Source: Zygnema cylindricum (lineage: Eukaryota; Streptophyta; Zygnematophyceae; Zygnematales; Zygnemataceae). From it: 64,000 nt of DNA. The stretch covers positions 162,692-226,691 of the forward strand of contig JBBHKE010002260.1 in assembly GCA_037447655.1 (NCBI GenBank), read 5' to 3'. Positions 34,787 through 44,993 of this stretch are shown piece by piece. A program made the position numbers and the translations under genes. Below the pieces are notes generated by a model. It made no database searches. It had not been told where the DNA came from and saw only the letters and a list, made by a program, of their open reading frames with translations. Positions within the stretch are counted from its first letter, which is position 1; every line of letters starts with the position of its first letter.

Positions 34787-36511
34787 CTACACCACTTCTC
34801 TATGAAAGGACTCAAAATCTTCGGTCTCCCATTTAGCGTCCGTGTCATCGGGGATTTCATCCTCCCGAGTGTCGGCATCTTCAATGCCTCGGACAAAATC
34901 TCGTGCCACTATAGAGGGAATTGGCACCTCGTCGCCTTCGAAATGGCACCGCCATTTCATGATGATGACTTGTAAATCCGGGGTGAGCATGCTCTCCTCC
35001 CATTTCCTGTCCTTCAACGACAATCCGCACTGTATCATAGCTTTACGTGCGTAACCCATCCCATTCTTGTCCTTCATTGCGTTGACTTTGCGAATTGAAT
35101 CGCGAGCCAACGTAAGGAAGAAAGCCTTCCCGCGCCCGACTAGCTTCCCAGACAAATGCCACTCGGTTGGGACCACGCATGCTTCTCGATCCCATTCATT
35201 TTCAAATCCTCCCATTTCCGCGACCAAACCTCCTTAATTTTGGAAATGACGAAGGAGTCGGCGGGTTGCACGAGGTGAGTCGCGCAAGGAAGGAAGAAGT
35301 GGAGTATAGTCCTCTTGGCGAGTAATACTCTGCTCAACTCCTCAGAATTGTTGTGACCACCACAATTGTCGAGGAATATTATTTTTTCATGTCCTTCGCG
35401 GTCTCCTTGGTACGATCTCGGCTCTTCTATCCATTGCAGGAATACGGTTTTGTCATTCCATCCTTTGGGGTCGATTAGGTAGCAAACTCCTACAATAGGA
35501 GAAAATAAAAGATAGGGGGAGGGGGTTAATTACCTGAGGGGGGGGAGAAAGAGGGAGAGGGAGAGGAGGCCGATAGGGGGCAGAGAGGGAGAGAGAGAGA
35601 GGGGAAACTCATATTTTCATAGAGAGGACTACGTAAAAAATATAGGAGAATAACGAAGACTCACAATATTTCAAAGATTCAAATGTAATGAAACTTACCC
35701 GGTACATTGTCGGAAAGGCCCTTTATCGAGAGATTTCGACCGCGGTTTTTGAATATTATCATTAGAGACTCGATTCGTGCATCCAATCCTCCCGCGAGTC
35801 GTACCATCAATGTCATGGACTCTCCACCACCCCCAACGTCGGCGTATTTTACAACTTCGTCGCCGCGAAATCCCAAAGGTTTCATGTTGTCCATATTTAC
35901 AATTAAGTGTGATTCGTCCATGTTCTCCACCAAATCCTTGTTAAAATGACCTATAATCCACAAGAAAAATATAAAAACACAAGAGAAAACAAAACACAAT
36001 TAAGTATAATGAAAAAAATGACATTGTTGGTTAACATTGTAGTCACCTTTAAAAAGTTGGGGGGTTACTAAGACAACAAATGTCCTTTTCACACTCATTT
36101 CCCTCAACAAGCACGGAAAAGATACTAAATAATAAGCTTTATATGATAAGAAGCAACAAAGGGAAGGAAAATTCGAGGCTCACCCGATACAAATCCTCTT
36201 TTTAATACGCCCATGTGGTATGCCAAGGTCCTCTCGATGTATTGGTCCTTCTCCGGACTTAATTGTAGTTTGCACTTTTGAGGTCGGGCGACAATGCTAT
36301 GCTGTTCCAAAAAGCGCTGAATCCAACGCCGAGCGATTCTAATGTCGATCACTTCACCATTGGCGTTGATAAATTCTGGCGCACCATTTTTCTTCATTTT
36401 GGCAATTATGTAATTAGCCATTTTACCCACAATATAGTTGACATTTTCATGCCCGCCTTTTGGAATCGGAAGAATTCGTCTATTAAGTCGTTGTGAACCT
36501 TTGTTACCCAT
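34787..36511 (-). pseudogene. CENP-B/pogo-type DDE transposase, spliced, frame-broken
   Basis: Three exons on the minus strand: 36511-36184, 35950-35699 and 35489 onward to 34787. The two introns have GT-AG borders and matching phases (1 and 1). Exon 1 encodes a CENP-B/Tc5-like HTH (RRWIQRFLEQHSIV), although the N-terminus may lie further upstream. Exon 2 has the first acidic motif region (VENMDESHLIVNMD). Exon 3 has FLDNCGGHNN and LPCATHLVQPADSFVISKIK, typical of the second Asp and the QP-D block of DDE_1 transposases. In exon 3 the frame ends at 35140 while homologous-looking coding continues in another frame (35227-34787), so a frameshift near 35170 probably disables it. Its role would be cut-and-paste transposition in the nucleus. 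Confidence 0.75.
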
Positions 36512-36729
36512 GGTGCCTCCTTCCTACCCCTTCCCGGTAACGCCTTCGTTACCGCCAGGCTCCTCCTTCCAAAACCAGAAGAAGATAAGGTGAGAGTTTT
36601 TTCCCTTATCCCTTTCAGTACCGCCATCCTTTTAACCCACCACCGCCTTACCTTCTGGTACTTTGCAATAGGATTAAAGAAAAAACCAAAATTAGTCGCA
36701 GAAAATTTACATAAAAAGCCGTTACATTC

Positions 36730-37040
36730 TAAGAATCGCTTCAACGACGAGGATTTTTCGTCGCCAAAATCAGCGACGACAAATCCTTGTCCCTGAATCA
36801 GCGACGAGAGTTGGTCATCGCTGAATTAGGCGACAACAAATTGTCGTCGCTAATTTTAGCGACGACCACCTGTCGTCGTTGTATCTACGTTTAGCTGTAA
36901 ATAAGAATTTTGGGAGAGTTATGTTTCAGCGACGACTTGTTTTCGTCGCTGCTTTACGGACGAGGCGGTGTCGTTGCTATATTTAACAAACACGAAAAAT
37001 AATAAAAAAAAATGTTAGTTTATAGGTTAGCGACGACAAA
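36730..37040. repeat. GCGACGA/TCGTCGC subterminal-type repeats
   Basis: At least eight GCGACGAC or TCGTCGCT words in both orientations, several pairing as short hairpins (for example TTGTCGTCGCTAATTTTAGC followed by GACGA). Such clustered repeats are typical of transposase-binding subterminal regions. More copies occur at 34170-34550, 38788-38830 and 39020-39240. Confidence 0.6.
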
Positions 37041-37059
37041 ATAGAAAGAGAAGGATAAA

Positions 37060-37962
37060 TTAAAAAATTCGGAAATCACAAAAATACCGATTACCGCAAT
37101 ATTTTTGAAACAACTCCCGTGTGAGCCTCGTCACGTGTTCTTGTTGGTTGGCCAATTGGTTAGTGACTGCCTCAATTATTCGTCGCCGATCCTCTTCTGT
37201 CGGTGGTGGAGGGGGGCTAATTGGACCTCGAACCTTTGGGATTCCGCATAGACGGGGTCGCCTCACTCAAAGATTTCGGAACTTATGTAGAACCGAGGTA
37301 TGAGCCACTCGGAGAGCCATTGCCTTGGGAGTTTTTTGACAATACTTGAAGACGGTGTATTGTCGGGGACCCCATGGATGGTGAAGCCGCAATAACGCGG
37401 GAACATTCACCCGAAAACCGCGGTTGTCGTGAACAATTCACGTATGCGGTGGATCCGCCGGATCGAATTGTGGTATGTGGGCAAACGTCGAGCCTCTGTC
37501 GTAACCATCGATGAAAAGCCACGTCGGATGAGCGAAGACATCCAGGGGGGTGTCGAGAAATTCTGGGTGGGGATTTTCCCTCGGGTTTAGGGAACGCGGT
37601 TCACCATTCCTCCAATGTTCCGGCCATTCGGCAACCGGATTGAAATGCTTGACCCGAGGCACAAAAATGCCCATTTCCTCCTCTCCCGTGAGAGGAGGGA
37701 AAGACCAATCCGGATCCTCAACTCAGTATGGAGCTTGAGGACCCGGATTACCTAATGCAATGCCTCTCTCCCTGTTCAGTGTGGGAGGCGCCTTGAGCAC
37801 ATCGTCATCATCCGCGTATTCATCCTCTCGTTGTCGTCCCTCGCTATCCGGACTTTTCTCGTCCTCGGTGGTGGCCTTATCCACATCCTTCCATACCCAA
37901 ATATCCGTGGGATGTTCTACTTCAAGGGTACGGCGCTCATCAGGCGGTTCCTCCCCTTCCAC
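37060..37962 (-). pseudogene. Companion reading frame of the DNA transposon, three in-frame TGA stops
   Basis: A single minus-strand frame stays coding-like from 37962 to 37060, broken by three stops, all TGA (near 37724, 37439 and 37268). The product is acidic at its start (DEKSPDSEGRQREDEYADDD), then has a Trp/Pro-rich middle and a charged helical end (IIEAVTNQLANQQEHVTRLT). I do not recognise the family. It is co-oriented and just upstream of the transposase, so it is either a second transposon gene or 5' exons of the same gene. A GT follows near 37092. Confidence 0.5.
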
Positions 37963-37980
37963 AATGCTCTCGTCGCTATG

Positions 37981-38790
37981 AGAAGTTGAGGGGAAGTAAT
38001 CCTCGTTGCTCCATTGACTAACTTTCTATTTTCCTAGTTTTATTTCCCTCCTCCTATCTAACTTTGTCCGTGCCTCACTCCCTCCCCCCTCCTCTCTCTC
38101 ATCAAAAATCCTGTTTTTCCTTATTATCTTCCTCCTCCTCCTCTCTACTCCTCCCCCCGCCTTAATTCCCTCCCCCTCCCAAACCGTCGCCTCTTTTCCC
38201 CTTCCTTCCTCACCTAGTGCTGCCCCTTCCCCCCCTCCCCACTCAATGTGTTCTCTCCCCCCTCCCCCTCACCTTCGTCCTCCTCCTCCCTCTCATTCAA
38301 AACTCTAATTTTTCTTTTTCTCCTCCTCCTCATCCTCTCTACTCCTCCCTCTACCTCACTTCCCTCCCCCTCCTTAACAGTCACCTCTTTTCCCATCTCT
38401 TCCTCACCTAATGCCGCCACCCCTCTTCCATCCTCACTCAACGTTTTCTTTCCCATTCCCCCCTCACCTTTGTCCTCCTCCTCCCTCTCATCAATGACCC
38501 TAATTCTTCTTCTTATCCTCCTCCTCTTCTCTAATCCCCCCCCAACTCAATTCCTTCACCCTCCTCAACCGACGCCTTTTTTCCCCTTCCTTTCTCACCA
38601 TCTACCTCCTCCTCCCTTTTTCCCCTTCTTTTCTCACCATCTTCCTCCTCCTCCCTACTCACCTCAACAGATGCCCCCTTTTCCTTCCCTTCACTTTTTC
38701 CACCATCGCATCCTATGGCTTACGGGGTTGCCGCCTCCCGTTGCCTCGCTAACTGTAACGCGGTCGCCATAACAAGGGGAGGATGGCGAC
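37981..38790. repeat. Pyrimidine-rich CTCCTC/CCCTCC tract
   Basis: About 800 bp of imperfect CTCCTC, TTCCTC and CCCCTC words with recurring CTCACCT and TTTTCCC segments, suggesting degenerate minisatellite-like units of about 100-180 bp. Open frames through it are compositional. Confidence 0.55.
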
Positions 38791-41024
38791 AGCGATTAGC
38801 CATCACGGTACGTCGTCGCCTAATTGGCTGGCTGCTGCCCTCCATAACGTAGCTTTAAAGACGCGAGTAAAATAGAAATGTAGAAGACGCGGCTACAGAA
38901 AATGGAGAGAGTACAAAAAATAAAAGCCCAAAACCCTACTTTTATGAAAAGTACAAAGCAATATTAAATACTACGATTTCGTGCGAGGGATACTTGCATT
39001 CTGTATGGTCAGGCACACAGTGGCTTTGTCGCCTACCCAATGCGTTTGACTATTCCAACAGTGGGGCGACGAAATGCAACAATGCATCCCACGTTTCATT
39101 TACAACGCGATTTCAATATTGGGCGCAGTCTTCTGTTCGACATTTCTTATACTTTGCATTTAAGTGACAGCTACACTTTTAACCGGCACGAATTATGTTT
39201 TCGAAGCTTCCAACGTTGAGGCGACGACGCATTGTCCTCGCCTTTTCGATTTCGCCAACATTTGCCTACAGTCCACAGAAGTAGCCTTTCGTTCACCACA
39301 TTCAAGCAACTACACCATGTCGTTGCATGTCCATTCTATTGAAGTTATATAAAAAAAAAATGGACGACGTTGCAGAACCACACATCATAACGACACGAGG
39401 TGGGATATTAGGGCATATACAAACATACAATATGAGATGAATATAATCAAATATAAATTATTCAATATGTCTAATTAAATTACAAACATTGCGAAGTAGC
39501 CACACACAAATTAGGCAACCAGAGTTTGCGATATAAAAGTAAAGACAATGGTAAAAACTCTTATTTGTACGATACACCCCCGAAAAATGTTGCGGAAACT
39601 TTTTGATAGTCCTCGGTATGAAAAGTTCCTTTCTATTTTTGAAACAATCGGCGATCATCCAATTGATTACTCGAAGTTGAGTAATTTTCGTTGAAACTTG
39701 CTGAACTTCTCACATCAACTTCCCGTATGTATCACACGGTGAGTCCAAATCTTCGATAGTAACGCCTTCACGAGGGGGTCCACGTCGGGTGATCCCATTT
39801 TTTCACTCGCTGGGTTGGGTCCTTGGGTTTTGCTACTATCGATATCCTCTTCGGCTAGAGGTGACAATAATCCGGCCGTAGCAGTGTTTTACGCTGCAAA
39901 AGAAAATGGTAATATGGGAAGTAATAGGCCACATTTTTGCAATAATAAAGAAAAAGTTTTGGCCAAAAAAGGATACAAAGCAAATAATACAGACGCAAAT
40001 GACAAGGTTACCGGAGAATGTGAATAGACACTGCCATTACTAAAACGAACGCCGGATATATATACCAAATATAAAAACCCAAGAGGGAAAAAAAGGAGGG
40101 AAACCATTTTCCAAACTTTCAATGTTAAAAATTTGAGTTTTAGTAATTTGCGTGTCGGTGAATTATCAAAATATTATAGGTGACACAGACCAAGCGGGAA
40201 ACTTTCAAAAAATGCGTCAGTATTGAGAGAGGGAGCATGCACGTGGTTGACGACGACTGATTTTCATGAAAGAGCCATGGTAGCTGCCTACTGCTAATTG
40301 TATGAACGGATCGATTTTGGTATGGCGGTGGGTATGGCAGGCGGTTGGTTTCACGTCGTGCTGGAGCCGTAATGTTTGCGTGGGTATAAAATTGTCCACG
40401 TGTAATCATCGGCGACCAATCACAACATGTTTGAGATGAGGTGGTTGTCGAGTTTGTTCATTTTAGACCAATTTAAAATAAGAGTTTACTCTAATACATC
40501 ATCACATTAACGCTAATACCGGTCACTAGCCGGATATACAGATGAGAGTGCAACCATTTCAGAGTTAACACACATATTAGCGTCAATTCACTCTAATAAA
40601 ACAAAGCATCACGACAGTATTAGCATAAAGAACCCTTATTAACGTACAGTGTCGAGATACAATAGACAAACGACCAACATTTAAGACAACAAGCTTTGCG
40701 TAAACAATACAACTGTATAAATGACGCAACTTTCAAATGGACAAAAAATGTACGCTCTACAGCGTAGCGACGACGCTTAACCGCGGTAAAATAGTCTGAC
40801 ATGCACGTGTGAATCCTTTCCGTGACGGCGTACGATTTCAAAAAAAATTGTACGGGTCCTTATATTATTGTAAACATTTTTGCGAGCGACATTTATATTT
40901 TCAAAGACCCAAATTAGAATTATTAAACAATTAGAATGTATGTTTTTTTTCAAAATTTTTAAATTCTTAATTAGAGTGATCAAATGTAATTCTTCGTAAA
41001 AGCTAAAGAAACTTCTACGCTAAT
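38791..41024. other. Transposon right flank and repeat debris; no gene
   Basis: It includes further GCGACGA-type words to about 39240, so the DNA transposon may reach here. I could not find convincing terminal inverted repeats. 40450-41024 is AT-rich with TTAACGCTAATA/TATTAGCGT words of the MITE type and directly borders the hAT-like element at 41025. Confidence 0.35.
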
Positions 41025-41514
41025 TAGTGTTTTGTATCGGTAAAAACTTATCGCAATAACATCGATACCGATAGTTATCAGTTATCAAACGGTCAGAGGT
41101 ACCGATATATCAGTTCGAGACCAACAAATTCCATATTGGTGATAACTATAAGAATAAATAGTACGCATACTATAATACCTTATTAAATACTGTATTGTGC
41201 TATTTATATTATACAGCGTGTCATGCCACGTGTACGATACTGTTTCGTAAATATTAAATGCAAATTATTACGGACAACGCAGCACAAAAAACGTTGGCCG
41301 GTTAACTTAACAAAAAAATTGTTTAAAATCACTAGATTTATAGGGTATTTTCTAGGTCTAGAATAAAAGAAAAAGCAGGCAGTTTGCTCTCACCTTTCCT
41401 CTCTATCCCCCATACTTGTTGTAGTCACTGAAAGAGAGAGAGAAAAGGAGATGATAGCCATGGCTGCCTCGGCCTAATAAACAGGACTGAAGAGTGACTT
41501 ATGTCACTCTCAAC

Positions 41515-41597
41515 AAAAGGTTGAGTCCGGCAAGACTCGAACCCCCGACCGGCAGAGCGAGGCGTAGCCGTCACCTCTAACCGGTCTGTCGTAGAAG
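41515..41597 (-). other. Antisense tRNA-like block in the LTR of C
   Basis: On the minus strand there is ACCGGTTAGAGGTGACGGC (D-arm/A-box-like), a CGGC/GCCG stem with a 13-nt loop, a canonical B-box-like GGTTCGAGTC in a T-arm-like hairpin, and TTTT at 41518-41515. The second copy in the right LTR lies at about 57494-57575. Confidence 0.5.
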
Positions 41598-42293
41598 TTC
41601 GTTGAAGTATACAGGGTGTGATTTCGATTTCAACGGTGTTACGGTCGATAAACCGATTAACGGTAATACAAATGAAGTGACATAGAAACAGTTATTTACA
41701 GTGCGAACATAATACCGCACGAAACAAATGAATACGACGTTTGTTTCAACGGTCAAAGTTAAATGTCGGTTTTCATCCAACGGTGCACATCCTAGCCGAG
41801 ATCCCCCAATGGTCACTTTGGCGTTTTTTGACGTGGCATGACTTGGCGCCACATGGAGAGATAACATTTGGTCGCGGGAATTACAAGGAACGTATGGACG
41901 AGTGAAAAGTGGACACGCGTCCGCTTAGTGGCCTTGTCCTACAGAGGCCGTACATAAAGTACATCCGCAGTAGTACTTTCAAGTACGCTACATTGATATG
42001 ATTGGCTTGTATAGTCAGTAGATAGAGGTTGTGAGAGGGAACTAGGACTTAGGAAAATTTGGTAGGTAGTCTTCTCTCTCTTTGAGAGTTTGTATAAATT
42101 GGCATCTTTGCCACCCTATAACTTATCGCCTAATTGGGTGTTTTCAGAGATTCTTTTTCTTACGGACTCAAATGAGTCCACACTACACAGGGGTGCATTC
42201 AGATTAATATCTTTATTTCTTGGTCAGCAGTGGCTGCCGTTGAAAGTGGGTGAGTTAACAACTATCTAGAGGCTTTCTGAATTCTGCGGTCCA

Positions 42294-43922
42294 ATGGAGG
42301 ACACAGAATTGCAGGATATGGGCCCACCATCTAGGGTGCCCATCTTCAATGGATCAGGGTTTTTCTCTTGGGAAGCCATGATGACAGGGGGTTTGTGTGA
42401 AAAACGATACTGAGGTATTGTTAGTGGACACGTGAAACGTCCACCTCAAGGAACACCACCGAGATTTGATGGAATAAGGTTTTCTGTAGTAACATCTGCT
42501 GCAGCAGAGGAGGCAGATGATGGGGACATCAGTGTGTCCAAATAGGGGAAAGAAAAGGAGATAACACGTAGTTTTATTGCTCTTATTCCCACGACACCTG
42601 GAGCGGCGATCGTGAAGACCGTGGAGACCGACATTCAAATGTGGGAAGACGCCAACATGGCTGCCAAGAACTTCATTTTGAGACACCTCACACAAGCTTT
42701 GGCAACTTCCCACCTTCATGTTTACAAGGCGGAGGAGTTGTGGGTGAGTTTGATAGAGATCTAAAGAGCTAGTACGATTCAGGAACTCCAGTTGGCAGAG
42801 CAAAAGTTGGGAAATTATACTTACAAAGGGGGAAAGGTGTTAGACTACTGTAATGATGTTTCTTGTTTGTATATGGAGATGGAAAGTTCCGGATGGATAA
42901 GAACAATGAAGATGAAAGTCAACACTCTTATCATGAAGTTACCCGACGATTATGAGAATATAGTGTGTCGAGTACAGGAAATGACTGATAATTCATGGAA
43001 GTGGAATATAGTGGTCCGCATGTCACTTGTGCATGAGAACACGATTGAGATCAAGAGAGGCGGAAAGTGTGTTCAAGCTCTAGTCGTCGGAGGGGACAGG
43101 TGGAGACCAGATCCGAAAAAGCCATACAAAGGAGAAAGAGTTCAGCCTAGAGGACCAAGGCCCCGAAAGGGCTTATGTCATTTTTGCAAAAATCCGAGAC
43201 ACTTTATCGCAGATTGTGTCAAGCTGTCGGAGCTCAGGCTCCAAGAAAACCATGGAGGGGGTTCTTCCGGAAAGAAAAAAAAGCACTTTTGGTCACAAAC
43301 GTAACAAGAGACAGCGAGGACGAGTCCTCTGAAGAGGATGGGGAGCTTCTTCTTGACGAGAGTCTAGAGGAGAAGGAGATCCCAAGGAGACAAAAGTGTG
43401 CCCTTGGAGTAATTCGAGAAGCTCCACAAGATGGATGGATCATCAACTCAAGTGTATCCATGCATATGTGTCGTGACAAGGAACTCTTCACTAAACTAAG
43501 GAAAATCCCTACTGTAGAAATAGAGTATGGGGATGGGAGAGTGGTTACTATAGATCTAGTGGGATCAGTAGATCTGAAAGTATTAGTGGAGGGTAAGAGT
43601 TTTATACTCACTTTCTCAGATGTGCAATATATCCCCCAGCTGAGTAAAAATCTTGTCTCTACATTGTGCAATATATCCCTCAGCTGAGTAAAAATCTTGT
43701 CTCTACATCTGTGTTAAACAAAGAGTTTGATACCTTCACTAGAAAGGGAGTCTTTACATCTAAGAATGGGGATGATGTTTACTTCACTGCAAATAAGGGT
43801 AGCCAAGGAATAATTAGGCTTCACCAGAGTAATAAAAAAAAGGATTGCTTATTATGTTATTGTCCCAAAATTGATGATTTGGCATAAGTGGTTGGGGCAT
43901 GTGCATTTTGATAGGTTGAGGG
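42294..43922 (+). pseudogene. gag and protease region of copia C (broken)
   Basis: It starts ATGGAGGACACAGAATTGCA, 20 nt inside the LTR. Capsid-like sequence is broken by early TGA and TAG/TAA stops. The zinc knuckle CHFCKNPRHFIADC (CX2CX4HX4C) is visible at about 43170-43215. The protease region reads WIINSSVSMHMC, where family members have D-S-S/G, so the catalytic Asp appears to be Asn. A 44-bp tandem duplication (43621-43708) shifts the frame. The GAG-pre-integrase motif IWHKWLGHVHFDRLR is cut by element B at 43922. Confidence 0.8.
43621..43708. repeat. 44-bp tandem duplication in copia C
   Basis: Two head-to-tail copies of a 44-bp unit starting TGTGCAATATATCCC (43621-43664 and 43665-43708) differ at one base. 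The length is not a multiple of three, so it frameshifts the protease-integrase reading frame. Confidence 0.85.
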
Positions 43923-44993
43923 TGTTAAATTTGTGTATTTTCTAGGTCTGAATTTATTCTGTGTGTTTGTCATATGGTCTTGTCTAAGTCATCCATACTT
44001 GTCGTAGTCACTGGAAGACAGAGATAGCCATGGCTGCCCCCATAGTCAAAAAGAAGAAACAGGCAAAACAGGCAGGAAAACTGATAGTTGGCCAATAGGC
44101 TGCTCTCAACCGGATTTGAACCTGGGTCTATGGTTTGCTATGTAGACGTAAGCCTTATCCAATAAGGCGTTACCGAAACGATATACGTGACGGGTTTCAA
44201 AGATATATAAATATTAACGCAGCAGCTACTTAATAGCAGACTAACCAAAAGGAGCAATTCATGCATGTACGCGAATCTGAACCATGTAAAATATGTTTTG
44301 ATCGGACGGCCGGCATTATAGCCGCCACGCGAAGTGAGCTTTTGGCGGCATACGGAGATAGCGTCACGCGGTGCCACGTGGCGCCACATTATTTGATACC
44401 GGAGAAGATGGGAGGAGGAACCATGGCTTCCGATTTGACAGGTGTCACCTTGTAGACCTTGTCGTACAATGGACGTACAATAAGTACATCGCCCATTGTA
44501 CCTTCTTGTACTTTATAGTGTTCCTATTGGACTAGGGTTTAGTAGTAGGTAGTCGTGAGTAGGCAGACCAAGACTTAGTGATATTTAGGTACCTCTCTCT
44601 CTAAGAGAGCTTGTAACTATAAAGGTCATCTTTGACCAGCCATAACTTAATGCTCGGGTGAGCAAATTCAGTGATTCTTTTTGCTGCGGACTCAGGGGAG
44701 TCTAAGCTACACAAGGGTGTAGTCGGTCAGAGTCTTTGCGTGCCAGGGTGGCACTTATTCAGTGGGAAAGTCAAAGTGGGGAATATTGTCCAAAACACAT
44801 ATAGAAGCTTTGCATTTTGTGGTGGAACTGAGCACACAGAAGGTCTTCTTTTCACAGGGGTGAAGGTATATTTGGGGTTCTTATTGTCAAGGGATCATTT
44901 ATTTGGGTTTATATCAACTTGGAGTCGGCACTATCTAGATAAGCTTCTTTTGGATCTGCGAATTCTGTGGGCAATGGAGCCCATAGAATTTCA
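43923..44993 (+). repeat. Left LTR of copia B
   Basis: It starts TGTTAAATTTG and ends GAATTTCA. Landmarks in order are CTTGTCGTAGTCACTG, GCCATGGCTGCC, the antisense tRNA-like block (44077-44175), a TATA-like CTATAAAGG (44617-44625), CTGCGGACTCAGGGGAGTC, and the gag ATG at 44974. The right LTR (46990-48060) repeats all of these. Confidence 0.9.
44077..44175 (-). other. Antisense tRNA-like block in the LTR of B
   Basis: On the minus strand there is a D-arm-like hairpin GCCTT/AAGGC with loop ATTGGAT (44152-44168), very like tRNA D-arms. It is followed by a GTCTA/TAGAC stem with a 12-nt loop, a perfect B-box-like GGTTCAAATCC and TTTT at 44080-44077. The right LTR has the same block at 47144-47242. 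T-stem pairing is imperfect, so it is tRNA-derived rather than a normal tRNA gene. Confidence 0.55.

Noticed and set aside
38217-38772. Pro/Ser-rich frame of 174 codons
   Set aside because: It is encoded entirely by CTCCTC-type repeats without motif or splice support.
41521-41597. A genuine nuclear tRNA gene
   Set aside because: Acceptor stem pairing is not visible, the anticodon loop is too long, and the block recurs at the same place in every LTR, so it is called tRNA-like only.
44671-44973. In-frame upstream extension of the copia B gag frame from an earlier ATG
   Set aside because: It lies in LTR leader sequence, is not shared as protein with the other elements, and all four relatives have a common ATG 20 nt before the LTR end.
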